The notes under the pieces were generated by a model. It made no database searches, had not been told where the DNA came from, and saw nothing but the letters and a program-made list of their open reading frames with translations. A stretch of 64,000 nucleotides of DNA from Thermosinus carboxydivorans Nor1 (GTDB lineage: Bacteria > Bacillota > Negativicutes > Sporomusales > Thermosinaceae): the NCBI RefSeq assembly GCF_000169155.1, contig NZ_AAWL01000003.1:62001-126000 (forward strand), given 5' to 3'. Shown piece after piece: positions 8,094 through 16,786 of the stretch. Position 1 is the stretch's first letter. Every line of letters begins with the position of its first letter. Made by a program: the position numbers and the translations under genes.

Positions 8094-9557
8094 TTGGGGG
8101 AAACCGCCTAGGTCTGTCAGGATTTTGCCTGCCGGGCGCCGGTCAGGGATGCAGCCAGCCTGGCGCAGGTGCTGGCGAAGGGGGGCGCTGATGAGGTGGG
8201 CGGCGCAGGTGAAACAGGGGTCGAAGGAGCGGATGACGCGCCCCACTTCAATCAGACTTTCGGGAGCGGCGATGGGGGTGCCGATGAGGGCCTCCTCGAC
8301 CGGGCCGCGCTGGCCCAGATTGTCCCGGGGCGAGAAATTCCAGGCTGTTGGCGTGACAATCTGGTAGTGGCTGATTTTGCCTTCTTCAAAGCGCAGCCAG
8401 TGGCCCAGCGCGCCGCGCATAGCTTCCAGAAGGCCGACGCCTTCGCCGCGGGGTGGCAGGGTATAGGGCGCCAGCGTGGGCGCGCCGGGAGCTATCCGCG
8501 CCAGCCATTCCTGGGCCAGCCGGCAGATTTTGAGCGCCTCGCGGGCCCGGGCGATCAGGCGGTCCATGACCGAGATGCCGCGCCGGTACTCACCGCTGAT
8601 CCATGCCCTAGCCAGCGGTCCGGTCTCGGCCGGCAGACGGCCATAGCGCGGCGCCTTGCACCACGAGTAGGCCGCTGACTTGTCCGGGGCGGCTGCGGTG
8701 CGGCCCTCGATAGGGTGACGGCTTTCCTGATCGTCCTGATACCAGCCATGGTGAATGTGCTCGGTGATGCGGGTGAGGTCAAGCGGTTGGGGGAGGCCGC
8801 CGTTCTCCACCAGGCCGACGGGAAAGGCAGGCTGGCCGGTGCCCGGCTCGGGAAACCCGCCGTACGACAGGAAATGACCATAGCCCCGGCCGATGGTGAA
8901 ATAGTCTTGATAGTACTCGGCGATGGTCAGTACGTCCGCAAGGTAGACTTTTTCCACCCATTCCTTGATTTCTTGCAAAATGGCACCATAGGCCATCAGC
9001 CGCTCGGCATTCGCCCGTTCGGTCACGCCGGTAGGCATGATGGTTTGTTGGTGGGGGGCTTTGGCACCAAACAATGCCATCATTTCATGTGCGCGGGCGG
9101 CCAGGTCGAGGGCGGGGCGGACATGGCCGAACAGTTCGTCGTTGAGCTTTTTGGGCAAGCGAAAGTCGCCCTTGGTGCGGGGGAAAAACGGGGCGCTGTC
9201 CGGCCCGGTCACATAGTCGGGCAGGACCAGCAGGTAAAAATGGCGCAGGTGGTTTTGCAGAAAATCGGCGGCCATCAGCAGGTTGATGAGATACTGGCCG
9301 GCCGGCGTGGGCTGGACGCGGCAGGCGCTGGCCAGCGCCTGGGCGGCCGCAACGGCATGGGCGCTGGAGCAGATGCCGCAGATACGCTGAACAAACAGCG
9401 GGGCATCGCGCACGTCGCGACCGGTGAGCATGAGCTCCACGCCGCGAAACAGACAAGCGCCAATCCAGGCGTCGACTACGCGGCCGCCCTGGACGTCCAC
9501 TTCCACACGAATGGGCTCGTGGATGCGGGTGACAGGAAACAACGTTTTGACGGTCAT
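8091..9557 (-). CDS. NiFe hydrogenase large subunit
   Basis: Catalytic subunit of a group 1-like membrane-associated uptake NiFe hydrogenase (H2 to 2H+ + 2e-), 488 residues. The four Ni/Fe ligands are present: RICGIC (Cys60, Cys63) and DPCFTC (Cys448, Cys451). His454 is the expected processing site. The peptide after it is about 34 residues, longer than the usual 15 or so. The gene starts one base past the end of the small-subunit gene. No maturation protease or hyp genes lie in the window, so they must be encoded elsewhere. The small subunit carries the Tat signal for co-export. Confidence 0.92.
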   Translation of the reverse strand: MTVKTLFPVTRIHEPIRVEVDVQGGRVVDAWIGACLFRGVELMLTGRDVRDAPLFVQRICGICSSAHAVAAAQALASACRVQPTPAGQYLINLLMAADFLQNHLRHFYLLVLPDYVTGPDSAPFFPRTKGDFRLPKKLNDELFGHVRPALDLAARAHEMMALFGAKAPHQQTIMPTGVTERANAERLMAYGAILQEIKEWVEKVYLADVLTIAEYYQDYFTIGRGYGHFLSYGGFPEPGTGQPAFPVGLVENGGLPQPLDLTRITEHIHHGWYQDDQESRHPIEGRTAAAPDKSAAYSWCKAPRYGRLPAETGPLARAWISGEYRRGISVMDRLIARAREALKICRLAQEWLARIAPGAPTLAPYTLPPRGEGVGLLEAMRGALGHWLRFEEGKISHYQIVTPTAWNFSPRDNLGQRGPVEEALIGTPIAAPESLIEVGRVIRSFDPCFTCAAHLISAPLRQHLRQAGCIPDRRPAGKILTDLGGFPQ

Positions 9558-9558
9558 G

Positions 9559-10800
9559 TTACCGCCCCTTTCCGTCCTTGTCCTCGGTGCGCCAGAAGTC
9601 GGCCAGCCGCCGCAAAAACGACTTGCGGCGCCTGGTGGCGCGATAGCTTTCCAATTTTTTGGTTTCCGCCAGGAGGGCGTTTTGCTGGCGAATAAGGTCG
9701 TCCAGTTCCTGCTTGACTTGTTCTAGGCTCTCCGGTGGCGTCGGGTCGCTCGGCTTGGTGCCCTCGACAAAATGTTTGTGGATGCGGCGGGCAAAAATGC
9801 TGGCCGCCAAATGGGTGCCCACTGCGCCCGCGCCGAGGGCAGCCACGGCGGCGCCGGTTTTGGCGGCGCTGATGGTTACTGCCGGCGTGCGGATATCGGG
9901 CAGGTAGTTGTAAAAGGGCATTAAGCCGTCAGGGAAATAGGGACTGGCGCAGCCGATGCACGGCGTGCCGGCTTTGACCGGCCAGTTGACATAATGGTTC
10001 CACTGGCGCAGCGGACAGTCAGCATGGGTGACCGGTCCCTTGCAGCCTACTTTGTAAAGGCAGCCGTCATCGCCGGGAAAGTCGGCGAAAATGCCGTCTT
10101 CAAACTGCTGCCGCCGCTGGCACAGCTCGTGAACGGTTTTGCCAAAAAACATTTTTGGTCGGTTATAAGCGTCCAGCTGGGGCATACCGTATAGTAACAG
10201 GTGGGTAAGCGTACCGGTTATCCAGTCGGGGTGGGCCGGGCAGCCCGGGATATTGATGACGGTCTGACTGACTACTTTCCCCACTCCCTTAGCACCGCCC
10301 GGATTAGGGTAGGCGGCGGAGGGACCGCCATAGCAGGCGCAATCGCCTACGGCTATGATGTATTTGGCCTTGGGGGCCATTGCGCGCACCGCCGCCAGGC
10401 CGGTGACAGCCTGGTCCCGCCGGTCGATGAAGAGAATATCAAACTTGCCGTCCGCCGCCGTCATGACGGCGCCTTCTACGATAAGCCAAAAGTTGCCTGC
10501 TTCCCGCTCTACCGTATCGTACAAAAGGTCAATGACCGGCGCCCCTTGGGCGGCGTTGAGCAGCCAGTGGTAGCGGAGGTCAATCATGTCGAACAAAAGC
10601 TGGTACAAGGTGGGATTGACGGCGTTATCCAACGAAATGGAGTTGCCGGTGCAGCCGCCCAGCTCCAGCCAGATGACCGGGGGCTTGGCTGACGGTTTTG
10701 CGGCGTAAACTTCCTGTACCAGGGGGTAGAGTTGTTCGGTCAGGCTAAGGGAAAGGGCGGCGCTGCTGCATAATTTGAGAAACGCGCGGCGGGTCAGCAT
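9559..10800 (-). CDS. NiFe hydrogenase small subunit, Tat-exported, unusual proximal-cluster site
   Basis: Electron-transfer subunit, 413 residues, with a Tat signal (TRRAFLK) at residues 3-9. Medial and distal cluster ligands are visible (VHELC, GCLYKVGC, HADCPL, PCIGC), as are two proximal-cluster Cys (GDCAC and IPGCP). The N-terminal proximal motif, usually C-x-G-C, reads C-T-G-N at residues 50-53, so one Cys is replaced by Asn. After a C-terminal hydrophobic helix (about 310-330) comes an unusual 70-residue charged tail with coiled-coil character. The Tat signal and C-terminal helix place the enzyme on the outer face of the cytoplasmic membrane. Confidence 0.92.
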   Translation of the reverse strand: MLTRRAFLKLCSSAALSLSLTEQLYPLVQEVYAAKPSAKPPVIWLELGGCTGNSISLDNAVNPTLYQLLFDMIDLRYHWLLNAAQGAPVIDLLYDTVEREAGNFWLIVEGAVMTAADGKFDILFIDRRDQAVTGLAAVRAMAPKAKYIIAVGDCACYGGPSAAYPNPGGAKGVGKVVSQTVINIPGCPAHPDWITGTLTHLLLYGMPQLDAYNRPKMFFGKTVHELCQRRQQFEDGIFADFPGDDGCLYKVGCKGPVTHADCPLRQWNHYVNWPVKAGTPCIGCASPYFPDGLMPFYNYLPDIRTPAVTISAAKTGAAVAALGAGAVGTHLAASIFARRIHKHFVEGTKPSDPTPPESLEQVKQELDDLIRQQNALLAETKKLESYRATRRRKSFLRRLADFWRTEDKDGKGR

Positions 10801-11318
10801 GACTTTGGTCTCCGGCGTGGTTTGGGTGCGGCGCTTAGCCAGGCAAAGAGGGCAGCGTAGAGCGTATAGCCTAAAAGCCCAAGCAGCAGCCAGGCGTAGC
10901 CGGTGAGAACAAGGTAGCGGCCAATTGGCAACCTGCCACTGGCCTGCAGCCAGTCACCGGCGGCCAGGACCAGGCCGCCGGCGACGAGGAAAAGTGACAG
11001 CACGCGCTTCATGCGTTCGCTCACATCCAGTTTGCCGGCCAGCCAGAGCACCGTGGCGGTCATGGCCCCGGCCGCCGCCAGATGCACGGGGATACGGGCA
11101 TGATAGTACGCGGCCTGGGCGAACCAGGCGTAGTCGCGGGCAAAGGCGCCGGCCATGGCAAGGTCGCCTTTGGTCGCCATATTGAGCGCCATGTCCAGGT
11201 TGTATAGAAGCGCTAAATGCAGTTCTTGCCGGAGAAAAACGTCATAATAAACGCTGTAAGCCGTACTGAGCAGAAAAAGCAGCAGTCCACCGGCCGCTAG
11301 GATGCGTTGACTGGTCAC
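10794..11318 (-). CDS. Unrecognised four-helix membrane protein of the hydrogenase operon
   Basis: About 174 residues with roughly four transmembrane helices (near residues 5-25, 75-95, 105-125 and 135-160) and a basic C-terminus. The GTG at 11318 is chosen because GAAAGGAAG precedes it. It overlaps the small-subunit gene by seven bases, so it is first in the hydrogenase operon. Its place is where a cytochrome b anchor would be expected, but it is shorter and does not show the usual HupC/HyaC pattern. Several His residues in or near helices (ELHLALL, YYHARIPVH) could bind haem. That role is inferred only. Confidence 0.65.
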   Translation of the reverse strand: MTSQRILAAGGLLLFLLSTAYSVYYDVFLRQELHLALLYNLDMALNMATKGDLAMAGAFARDYAWFAQAAYYHARIPVHLAAAGAMTATVLWLAGKLDVSERMKRVLSLFLVAGGLVLAAGDWLQASGRLPIGRYLVLTGYAWLLLGLLGYTLYAALFAWLSAAPKPRRRPKSC

Positions 11319-11364
11319 GTTCTGTCTTCCTTTCTCCAAAAGAATCCCAAGTATAAAGTACCCA

Positions 11365-11390
11365 CATTTGCTGTCTTTATACAGCAAATG
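11365..11390. promoter_or_regulatory. Perfect 10-bp-arm dyad between hydrogenase operon and M48 gene
   Basis: CATTTGCTGT and ACAGCAAATG form an exact inverted repeat around CTTTAT in the divergent intergenic region. It could be an operator for either transcript. There is no T run to make it a terminator. Confidence 0.6.
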
Positions 11391-11464
11391 GAACAGAACG
11401 GCAGCGGCGGCAGGATTTGCTATAGCGAAAGGCGAATTTATCCCACAGCGGAGGAGGGAAAGAA

Positions 11465-12574
11465 ATGTTTCGCCTGAAGCGGCAAATTATCTGGTGCGAC
11501 CTTAGCGTCCTTTGCGGTTTGTTAATAAGACGCGTGAGCGCGGTTGTCCTTATGCTGGCCTTGGTGTTTGTCCTGGCGGGGCCGGCGCCGGCCGAAGCAG
11601 CGCTTATCAGTACCAAGGAAGAAATATCGATCGGCCGCGATGTGGCCAAGGATTTGGAAAAAAAATACGGCCTGGTCGACGACCCGGCCTTACAGGAGCG
11701 GGTTGCCCGCATTGGCGCCCGCCTGGTAGAAGTGTGTGACCGCAAAGAACTGCCATATACCTTTAAGGTGTTAAATTCCAAGGAAGTCAATGCCTTGTCC
11801 CTGCCGGGCGGTTTTATTTACGTGTTTAAGGGTCTGGTAGACTATATGCCGTCCGACGAAGAGTTGGCCGGTGTTCTGGGCCATGAGCTTGGACACGTCG
11901 TCAAGCGGCACAGCGTGCGCCAGATGGAAAAGAGCCTGGCGGTAAGCCTGATTTTCGGCGCCGTGCTGGGTGATCGGGCAGCACTTTTGCAAAATTTGGC
12001 CTATAACGCGATTATGGCCGGGTACAGTCGCGACGACGAGCGTGAGGCCGACTATCTCGGTTATCTTTATAGTACGCGGGCGGGCTACAACCCCTACAGC
12101 ATGATCATGGCCATGCAAAAACTGGCTGACTTGGAGAATAAACCCAGTTATGGCATCTTTTCGTCTCACCCCGAGCCGGAAGCACGGCTGGGGCGACTGC
12201 AAGCGTACATAAAAAAAGACAATATCCGGCCTCAGGTCATCGTCAGCGGCAAAAGCGCCCAGGTCGTGGACGGCACATGGCAGCTGCCGGCTTTTTTCAG
12301 TGCCTACAATAACTATAAACCGATATACCGCGCCTATTTCACCGCTGGCGCTCTCTATCAGGTGGCTCAACACTATCCTAATTTGTCTGGCGACTACTTC
12401 TATTTGACCAGCGACGGTACCAACATGACCGTCTACTATGACGACATGGCCATTACTACTCTTACGCCGGCCGATGCGGCCGATCACGGCCAGGACCTGG
12501 CCGCCTTTGCGGAAAACTATGTGCTTAAGCTGCGGGAATGGGCCGAGCGGCGCCGTACGGCCGCGACGGATTAA
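11465..12574 (+). CDS. Secreted M48-family zinc metalloprotease
   Basis: 369-residue M48 peptidase. The N-terminus has a hydrophobic export signal (about residues 22-45, ending near PAEAA). The zinc site HELGH is at about residue 140 and the third ligand Glu lies in READYLGYLYS. This is the architecture of BepA/YfgC-like envelope proteases that degrade misfolded exported proteins. The last 110 or so residues after EPEARL show no domain I recognise. AGGAGG precedes the ATG. It is divergent from the hydrogenase operon and has its own terminator. Confidence 0.88.
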   Translation: MFRLKRQIIWCDLSVLCGLLIRRVSAVVLMLALVFVLAGPAPAEAALISTKEEISIGRDVAKDLEKKYGLVDDPALQERVARIGARLVEVCDRKELPYTFKVLNSKEVNALSLPGGFIYVFKGLVDYMPSDEELAGVLGHELGHVVKRHSVRQMEKSLAVSLIFGAVLGDRAALLQNLAYNAIMAGYSRDDEREADYLGYLYSTRAGYNPYSMIMAMQKLADLENKPSYGIFSSHPEPEARLGRLQAYIKKDNIRPQVIVSGKSAQVVDGTWQLPAFFSAYNNYKPIYRAYFTAGALYQVAQHYPNLSGDYFYLTSDGTNMTVYYDDMAITTLTPADAADHGQDLAAFAENYVLKLREWAERRRTAATD

Positions 12575-12636
12575 GTCTCGGCCTGCCACTCTGCCCGGCT
12601 GCGGCGGGCTATCCCGATGGTCGTCTGTGGTGCGAC

Positions 12637-12660
12637 AAAAGCCCCTGCGGGGGCTTTTTT
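12637..12660 (+). terminator. Terminator after the M48 protease gene
   Basis: AAAAGCCCC-TGC-GGGGGCTTTTTT, a short GC-rich stem with a T run. Confidence 0.85.
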
Positions 12661-12678
12661 CTAAGCGGAGGGGAGAGC

Positions 12679-14592
12679 GTGGGCAAGATAACGGTTATAA
12701 TACCATATTCCCAAATGCAGGCGGTCGTGGAACGGACGTTTCAGGAACAGAATGATCCGGGCTGGGAGCTGGATATTATTTTCGCTACCGGGGTACGGGA
12801 GATTGCCCGGCGGCGGGACTTCAGCACTGACGTTGTTGTGGCCCGCGGGGTGACGGCCGCTGCCTTGAAGCGGCTGATGGGCGATACGCCGGTTGTCGAT
12901 ATGCCGGTAAGCGGTTATGATATTCTGCGGGCCGTCAAAGCCTGCCAACAACGCTTTGCCGCCACCAAGATCGCGATTGTCGGTTCCCAGGACATGATTT
13001 ACGGAGCCAAAAGCATCGAAGATATTATGGACATCAAGCTGGCGGTGGTCGAGGTCCGGGAGGAGGATGACGCCGAACAGAGCATCCGGAACATTAAAAA
13101 TAGCGGGGTCGATATTGTCATCGGCGGGGTAATGTCGACGCAGATTGCCGAACGTCTGGGGCTTAAAACCGTGTTTATCGAAACCGGCCGGGAAGCGATC
13201 TATCATGCCCTGCGGGAAGCGAAACGGGTCGCCCGTGTGCGACGCCAGGAGCAGGAGCGCAGCGAACAATTCCGCACCATTCTCGACTATTCGACCGAGG
13301 GCATTATTACGGTGGATGCCGCCGGCGCCATTAATTTGGTGAATGCCGCCGCCATGAAAATAACCGGCTTGTCCGGAGAGGCGGTCGGCTTGGCTGTTGA
13401 CAAGCTGTTGCCCCAGCTGGGCTTGAGCCGGGTGCTGGCGTCCGGTCGGGCCGAGCTTGGCGAGGTCGAAACGGTGAACGGACAGCAAGTGGCCGTCAAC
13501 CGGGTGCCTATCATTATCAGGGGCCAGGCGGTCGGGGCGGTGGCCACCTTTCAGCCGGTAGCCGACATTCAAGCTCTGGAGGGAAAAATCAGGCAGAAAA
13601 TTTATAAGCGCGGTCTTGTCGCCCGGTTGACGTTTGACGATATCCTGGGCGACAGCCCGGCCATCCGCCAGACAATCGCCATCGCTCGCGAGTTCAGCAA
13701 GGTAAACTCCAATGTATTAATCACCGGTGAAACGGGAACGGGTAAGGAGATTTTCGCCCAGAGCATTCATAACGCCAGCAGCCGCCGCAAGGGGCCGTTC
13801 GTAGCGGTCAACTGCGCCGCTTTGCCGGAAAACCTGCTGGAAAGCGAACTGTTCGGCTACGCCGAAGGCGCATTTACCGGCGCGGCGCGCGGCGGCAAGA
13901 TGGGCTTGTTTGAACTGGCCCACGGCGGCACGATTTTTCTCGATGAAATCTCGGAAATCTCCCCCAAACTGCAGGGACGGCTGCTCAGGGTCCTGCAGGA
14001 ACGGGAAATTATGCGCCTTGGCGACGACCGGGTCATTCCGGTCGATGTCCGCATTATTGCCGCGACCAACCGCGACCTGTACCAAATGATGCAGGCCGGC
14101 CTGTTCCGCCAGGACCTTTATTACCGGGTGGACGTGCTGAAACTGGTCCTTCCGCCGCTTAGGGAGCGGCAGGAGGATATTATCCCTCTCATGCAGCATT
14201 TCCTCAAGCTATATTGTCTGCGGTCCAACCGGCCGGTCAAGGAAATCGGCCCTGACGCCCAGGCGATGCTCCGCCGGTATCACTGGCCGGGCAATGTGCG
14301 GGAATTGCGTAATATTGCCGAGCGGCTGGCGGTCTTGGCCAGCGGTCCGGTTATCGGGGCGCGCGACATTGCGGCTGTCCTTACCGGGGAGACAGGCAGG
14401 AGAAAGGCGATAAACGAGACGGCTGAGCCGGCCGCGGCGCTTGCCGGAGCCAATGATGTGGACCTTAACCGGGCCATCCTGCTAAAAGCGTTGGAAGAAG
14501 CGGACTACCATTACGGCCGGGCCGCGGCCAGGCTTGGCATCAGCCGGACGACGCTGTGGCGGCGCCTTAAGCAATACCAGGTAGGGGAATAG
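12679..14592 (+). CDS. PrpR-type sigma-54-dependent activator
   Basis: Enhancer-binding protein of about 637 residues. The N-terminal PrpR_N sensor domain (about 1-190) is the small-ligand domain known from the propionate activator PrpR. It is followed by a PAS domain (about 200-300), an AAA+ domain (Walker A GETGTGKE and the sigma-54 contact loop GAFTGA) and a C-terminal Fis HTH (GISRTTLWRRL). The GTG at 12679 is chosen because GGAGGGGA precedes it. The longer frame reads back through the terminator. The next promoter is of the -24/-12 type, so it very likely drives the CODH-like operon. The signal is unknown. Confidence 0.9.
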   Translation: MGKITVIIPYSQMQAVVERTFQEQNDPGWELDIIFATGVREIARRRDFSTDVVVARGVTAAALKRLMGDTPVVDMPVSGYDILRAVKACQQRFAATKIAIVGSQDMIYGAKSIEDIMDIKLAVVEVREEDDAEQSIRNIKNSGVDIVIGGVMSTQIAERLGLKTVFIETGREAIYHALREAKRVARVRRQEQERSEQFRTILDYSTEGIITVDAAGAINLVNAAAMKITGLSGEAVGLAVDKLLPQLGLSRVLASGRAELGEVETVNGQQVAVNRVPIIIRGQAVGAVATFQPVADIQALEGKIRQKIYKRGLVARLTFDDILGDSPAIRQTIAIAREFSKVNSNVLITGETGTGKEIFAQSIHNASSRRKGPFVAVNCAALPENLLESELFGYAEGAFTGAARGGKMGLFELAHGGTIFLDEISEISPKLQGRLLRVLQEREIMRLGDDRVIPVDVRIIAATNRDLYQMMQAGLFRQDLYYRVDVLKLVLPPLRERQEDIIPLMQHFLKLYCLRSNRPVKEIGPDAQAMLRRYHWPGNVRELRNIAERLAVLASGPVIGARDIAAVLTGETGRRKAINETAEPAAALAGANDVDLNRAILLKALEEADYHYGRAAARLGISRTTLWRRLKQYQVGE

Positions 14593-14594
14593 CT

Positions 14595-14616
14595 ATTTGA
14601 AACAATTGCAACAAAT
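14595..14616. promoter_or_regulatory. Candidate upstream activator site for the PrpR-type regulator
   Basis: Dyad ATTTG-N3-CAATTG-N3-CAAAT immediately after the activator stop, about 125 bases upstream of the -24/-12 promoter. That is a normal enhancer distance for sigma-54 activators. Confidence 0.5.
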
Positions 14617-14688
14617 GAAATAATAGGGTGGGCCCTGGTGCGTCCCTCGAACGCCGCCCGGGAAAGTGAATAAATTAACAATGATTGT

Positions 14689-14724
14689 AAATACAGGCAC
14701 GGCGGCCTGTATTTTTCTTTTTCG
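14689..14724 (+). terminator. Terminator after the PrpR-type activator gene
   Basis: AATACAGGC / GCCTGTATT stem followed by TTTCTTTTTC. It separates the activator transcript from the sigma-54 promoter. Confidence 0.8.
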
Positions 14725-14739
14725 CAAAATTGCTAATAT

Positions 14740-14755
14740 TGGCATGAAATTTGCT
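14740..14755 (+). promoter_or_regulatory. Sigma-54 promoter of the CODH-like operon
   Basis: TGGCATGAAATTTGCT has the GG and GC elements with exactly ten bases between them, close to the consensus TGGCACG-N4-TTGCA. It sits 56 bases before the first operon gene and just downstream of a sigma-54 activator gene. Confidence 0.88.
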
Positions 14756-14810
14756 TTCTGTAGTGGAGCGGTAAATTTTCCATAACAAGCGAAGAAAGGA
14801 GACGCAAGCG

Positions 14811-15557
14811 GTGAAAGTCGACGAGACAAAGTGTTTGGGTTGCGGACGTTGTCGGGCGTACTGCACGATGGGGGCGATCCGCTTTACCCGCGACGACCGC
14901 GGCCGGGTGGTGGCCGAGGTTGACCAGCACGAATGCGTAGACTGTGGCGTGTGTTTCCGCGCCCAAGTCTGCCCGGGCGATGCGCTCTACGAACCAGTGC
15001 CGCAGTGGCCCCGGTCGGTGCGCGGCACGTTCAGCAATCCCCTGGTAGAGCACAAGGAGACGCGTATTCCCGGACGGGGCACCGAAGAAATGAAAACCAA
15101 CGATGTTACCGGCCGCTTTAAGTGGGGCGAGGCCGGCATGGCCGTGGAAATGGGCCGGCCGGGCATGGGGGCGCGGTTTACTGACATTGAAAAAGTGGCC
15201 ATGGCCATTGCTGCCCTGGGCGATATCACGTTTGAACCGAAAAACCCCCTTACCAGCCTGATGGTCGATAAGAAGACCGGCAAAATGCATCCGGAAGTAA
15301 TGGACGAAAAGGTGCTGTCGGCCATTATCGAAATGACGGTGCCGCTGGCGCGCGTACCGGAGGTCATTGACGCGGTCCGGAGAGTTGCCAAAAAGATCAA
15401 TACCGTGTGCAGTTTCGACCTGACCTGCAAGGTCCACCCCGGCGACACGCTGCCGGCCTTTGAGTTGGCGCAAGCGGCCGGGGTGCAGCCCACGCCCAAC
15501 GGCAAGACCAACGTGGGGCTGGGCAGACCCCTGTTTGTGGAGGAGGTGCGGCAATGA
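14811..15557 (+). CDS. Dicluster ferredoxin fused to an unrecognised domain
   Basis: 248-residue protein. Residues 1-65 form a ferredoxin with CLGCGRCRAYC and CVDCGVCFRAQVC, likely two [4Fe-4S] clusters. The remaining 180 residues (from about RGTFSNP) are a domain I do not recognise, with conserved-looking FKWGEAGMAVEMGRPG and VCSFDLTCKVHPGD segments. The start is GTG after GAAAGGAG. It is first in a sigma-54 operon with a CODH-like enzyme, and its stop overlaps the next start by four bases. It may be an electron carrier or scaffold for the CODH-like complex (inference). Confidence 0.75.
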   Translation: MKVDETKCLGCGRCRAYCTMGAIRFTRDDRGRVVAEVDQHECVDCGVCFRAQVCPGDALYEPVPQWPRSVRGTFSNPLVEHKETRIPGRGTEEMKTNDVTGRFKWGEAGMAVEMGRPGMGARFTDIEKVAMAIAALGDITFEPKNPLTSLMVDKKTGKMHPEVMDEKVLSAIIEMTVPLARVPEVIDAVRRVAKKINTVCSFDLTCKVHPGDTLPAFELAQAAGVQPTPNGKTNVGLGRPLFVEEVRQ

Positions 15558-16195
15558 GCCATACATTGCACCGGCGCGGCACAACCGACAGTCTGAAAAA
15601 CGATTATGTCATCTTTGCCATGTCGGCCAAAGGAATCAACGAAGCGGGGTCTCATGTCAAACTGCAGCGTTTTCTTGAGATTATCCGCCAGTTTAATCCG
15701 GTGAACCTTGGCGACATGAAAACCGGCAATTCTTTTATTACTTCTCCGGAAACTATCATCGGCAATACCAAGGACACTTCCATTGTCCACGGCGTGTTTG
15801 ACAACCGGGAGGCGCTGATTAAAGCCCTCAAGGCGGTCAAGGAAGCCGACCTGGGTGTGTCGGTCATTATTTCCGGACTGCTCGACGACGTGCACGAATG
15901 CTGCCGCCAGGCGGGCGTCGACCGCCATACCTGCGAGACGTCGCTTGGTATCTGGGGTAAGACCGAACGGCTGCCCGACGAGGATATCCTGCGCTTTACG
16001 ACGATGTGCGGCCACGGGATGGTCGCGTTCAGTCTGGTAAAGAAAATGATCGAGGATATCAAGGCCGGCCGGCGCACTGTCCGGGAAGCGGCCGAAGAAC
16101 TGGCCAAACCGTGCCAGTGCGGCGTGTTTAACCCGAGCCGGGCCGCCGCCATGCTTGAAGAAATTTTATGCCTGTGGGGGGTTAGGATTGCCTAA
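15554..16195 (+). CDS. Unknown protein of the CODH-like operon
   Basis: 213 residues, soluble, no signal or membrane segment. I do not recognise a family. Visible features are an N-terminal FAMSAKGINEAGSH segment, a central VSVIISGLLDDVHECCRQAGV segment with adjacent cysteines, TTMCGHGMVAF, and a C-terminal PCQCGVFNPSRAA motif. The Cys and Gly-His content would suit metal or cofactor binding. The four-base overlap with the ferredoxin fusion gene implies coupled translation and perhaps a complex. Confidence 0.65.
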   Translation: MSHTLHRRGTTDSLKNDYVIFAMSAKGINEAGSHVKLQRFLEIIRQFNPVNLGDMKTGNSFITSPETIIGNTKDTSIVHGVFDNREALIKALKAVKEADLGVSVIISGLLDDVHECCRQAGVDRHTCETSLGIWGKTERLPDEDILRFTTMCGHGMVAFSLVKKMIEDIKAGRRTVREAAEELAKPCQCGVFNPSRAAAMLEEILCLWGVRIA

Positions 16196-16228
16196 CCGGC
16201 CGACAGGCGGTAAAGGACGGTGGATGGT

Positions 16229-16783
16229 ATGAAACGGATATGGGTTGACCGTGATAAATGCCTGGGTTGCAAAACCTGTGAACTGCAATGCGCCGTGGAA
16301 CGGAATTCAGTCGCCAAAACACTGGTCGGGGCCGTCCGGGAAAATCCCAAACCGGTAGCGCGGGTAGAGGTATCCGGGCCGACCGGGGCCAGTTTCCCGC
16401 TCCAGTGCCGGCACTGTCAGGACGCGGCCTGTCTGAAAGCCTGTCCGTCCGGCGCGATGCGGCGCAGTGACGAGTGGCAAACGGTTTATGTTGATCAGTC
16501 CCAATGCCGGGGCTGCTGGATGTGCGTCATGGTCTGCCCGTTCGGGGCGGTGACGCCGCTACCTGCATACAAGGTAGCTCACAAGTGCGACGCCTGCGTG
16601 GATATGGAGGAGCCGGCCTGTGTGGCTTCTTGCCCTACCGGCGCGCTTTATTACGGGGATGAGGCGGCGTATGAGAAAGCGCTGGCGGCCAGGCGCGGCC
16701 GCATTGCCGTCTTTGTTAAACAAGCGCCGGGCGTGGGTCGGACGAATGTTGTCAGCCTAGATTTCGTGCGGGAGGATGAGTAG
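16229..16783 (+). CDS. CooF-like polyferredoxin
   Basis: Iron-sulfur electron-transfer protein of about 184 residues in the CooF/HycB/DmsB family. Four Cys groups can be seen: CLGCKTCELQC, CRHCQDAACLKAC, CRGCWMCVMVC, and CDACVDMEEPACVASC with its partners, consistent with four [4Fe-4S] clusters. CooF proteins carry electrons from CO dehydrogenase to hydrogenases or other acceptors. It lies three bases before the CODH-like gene. The ATG at 16229 is preferred. An in-frame GTG three codons earlier is possible. Confidence 0.88.
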   Translation: MKRIWVDRDKCLGCKTCELQCAVERNSVAKTLVGAVRENPKPVARVEVSGPTGASFPLQCRHCQDAACLKACPSGAMRRSDEWQTVYVDQSQCRGCWMCVMVCPFGAVTPLPAYKVAHKCDACVDMEEPACVASCPTGALYYGDEAAYEKALAARRGRIAVFVKQAPGVGRTNVVSLDFVREDE

Positions 16784-16786
16784 ACG

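Noticed and set aside
14733-15584. Long minus-strand open frame opposite the ferredoxin fusion gene
   Set aside because: It is antisense to a convincing gene with clear Cys motifs. Long antisense frames are expected at this GC content.
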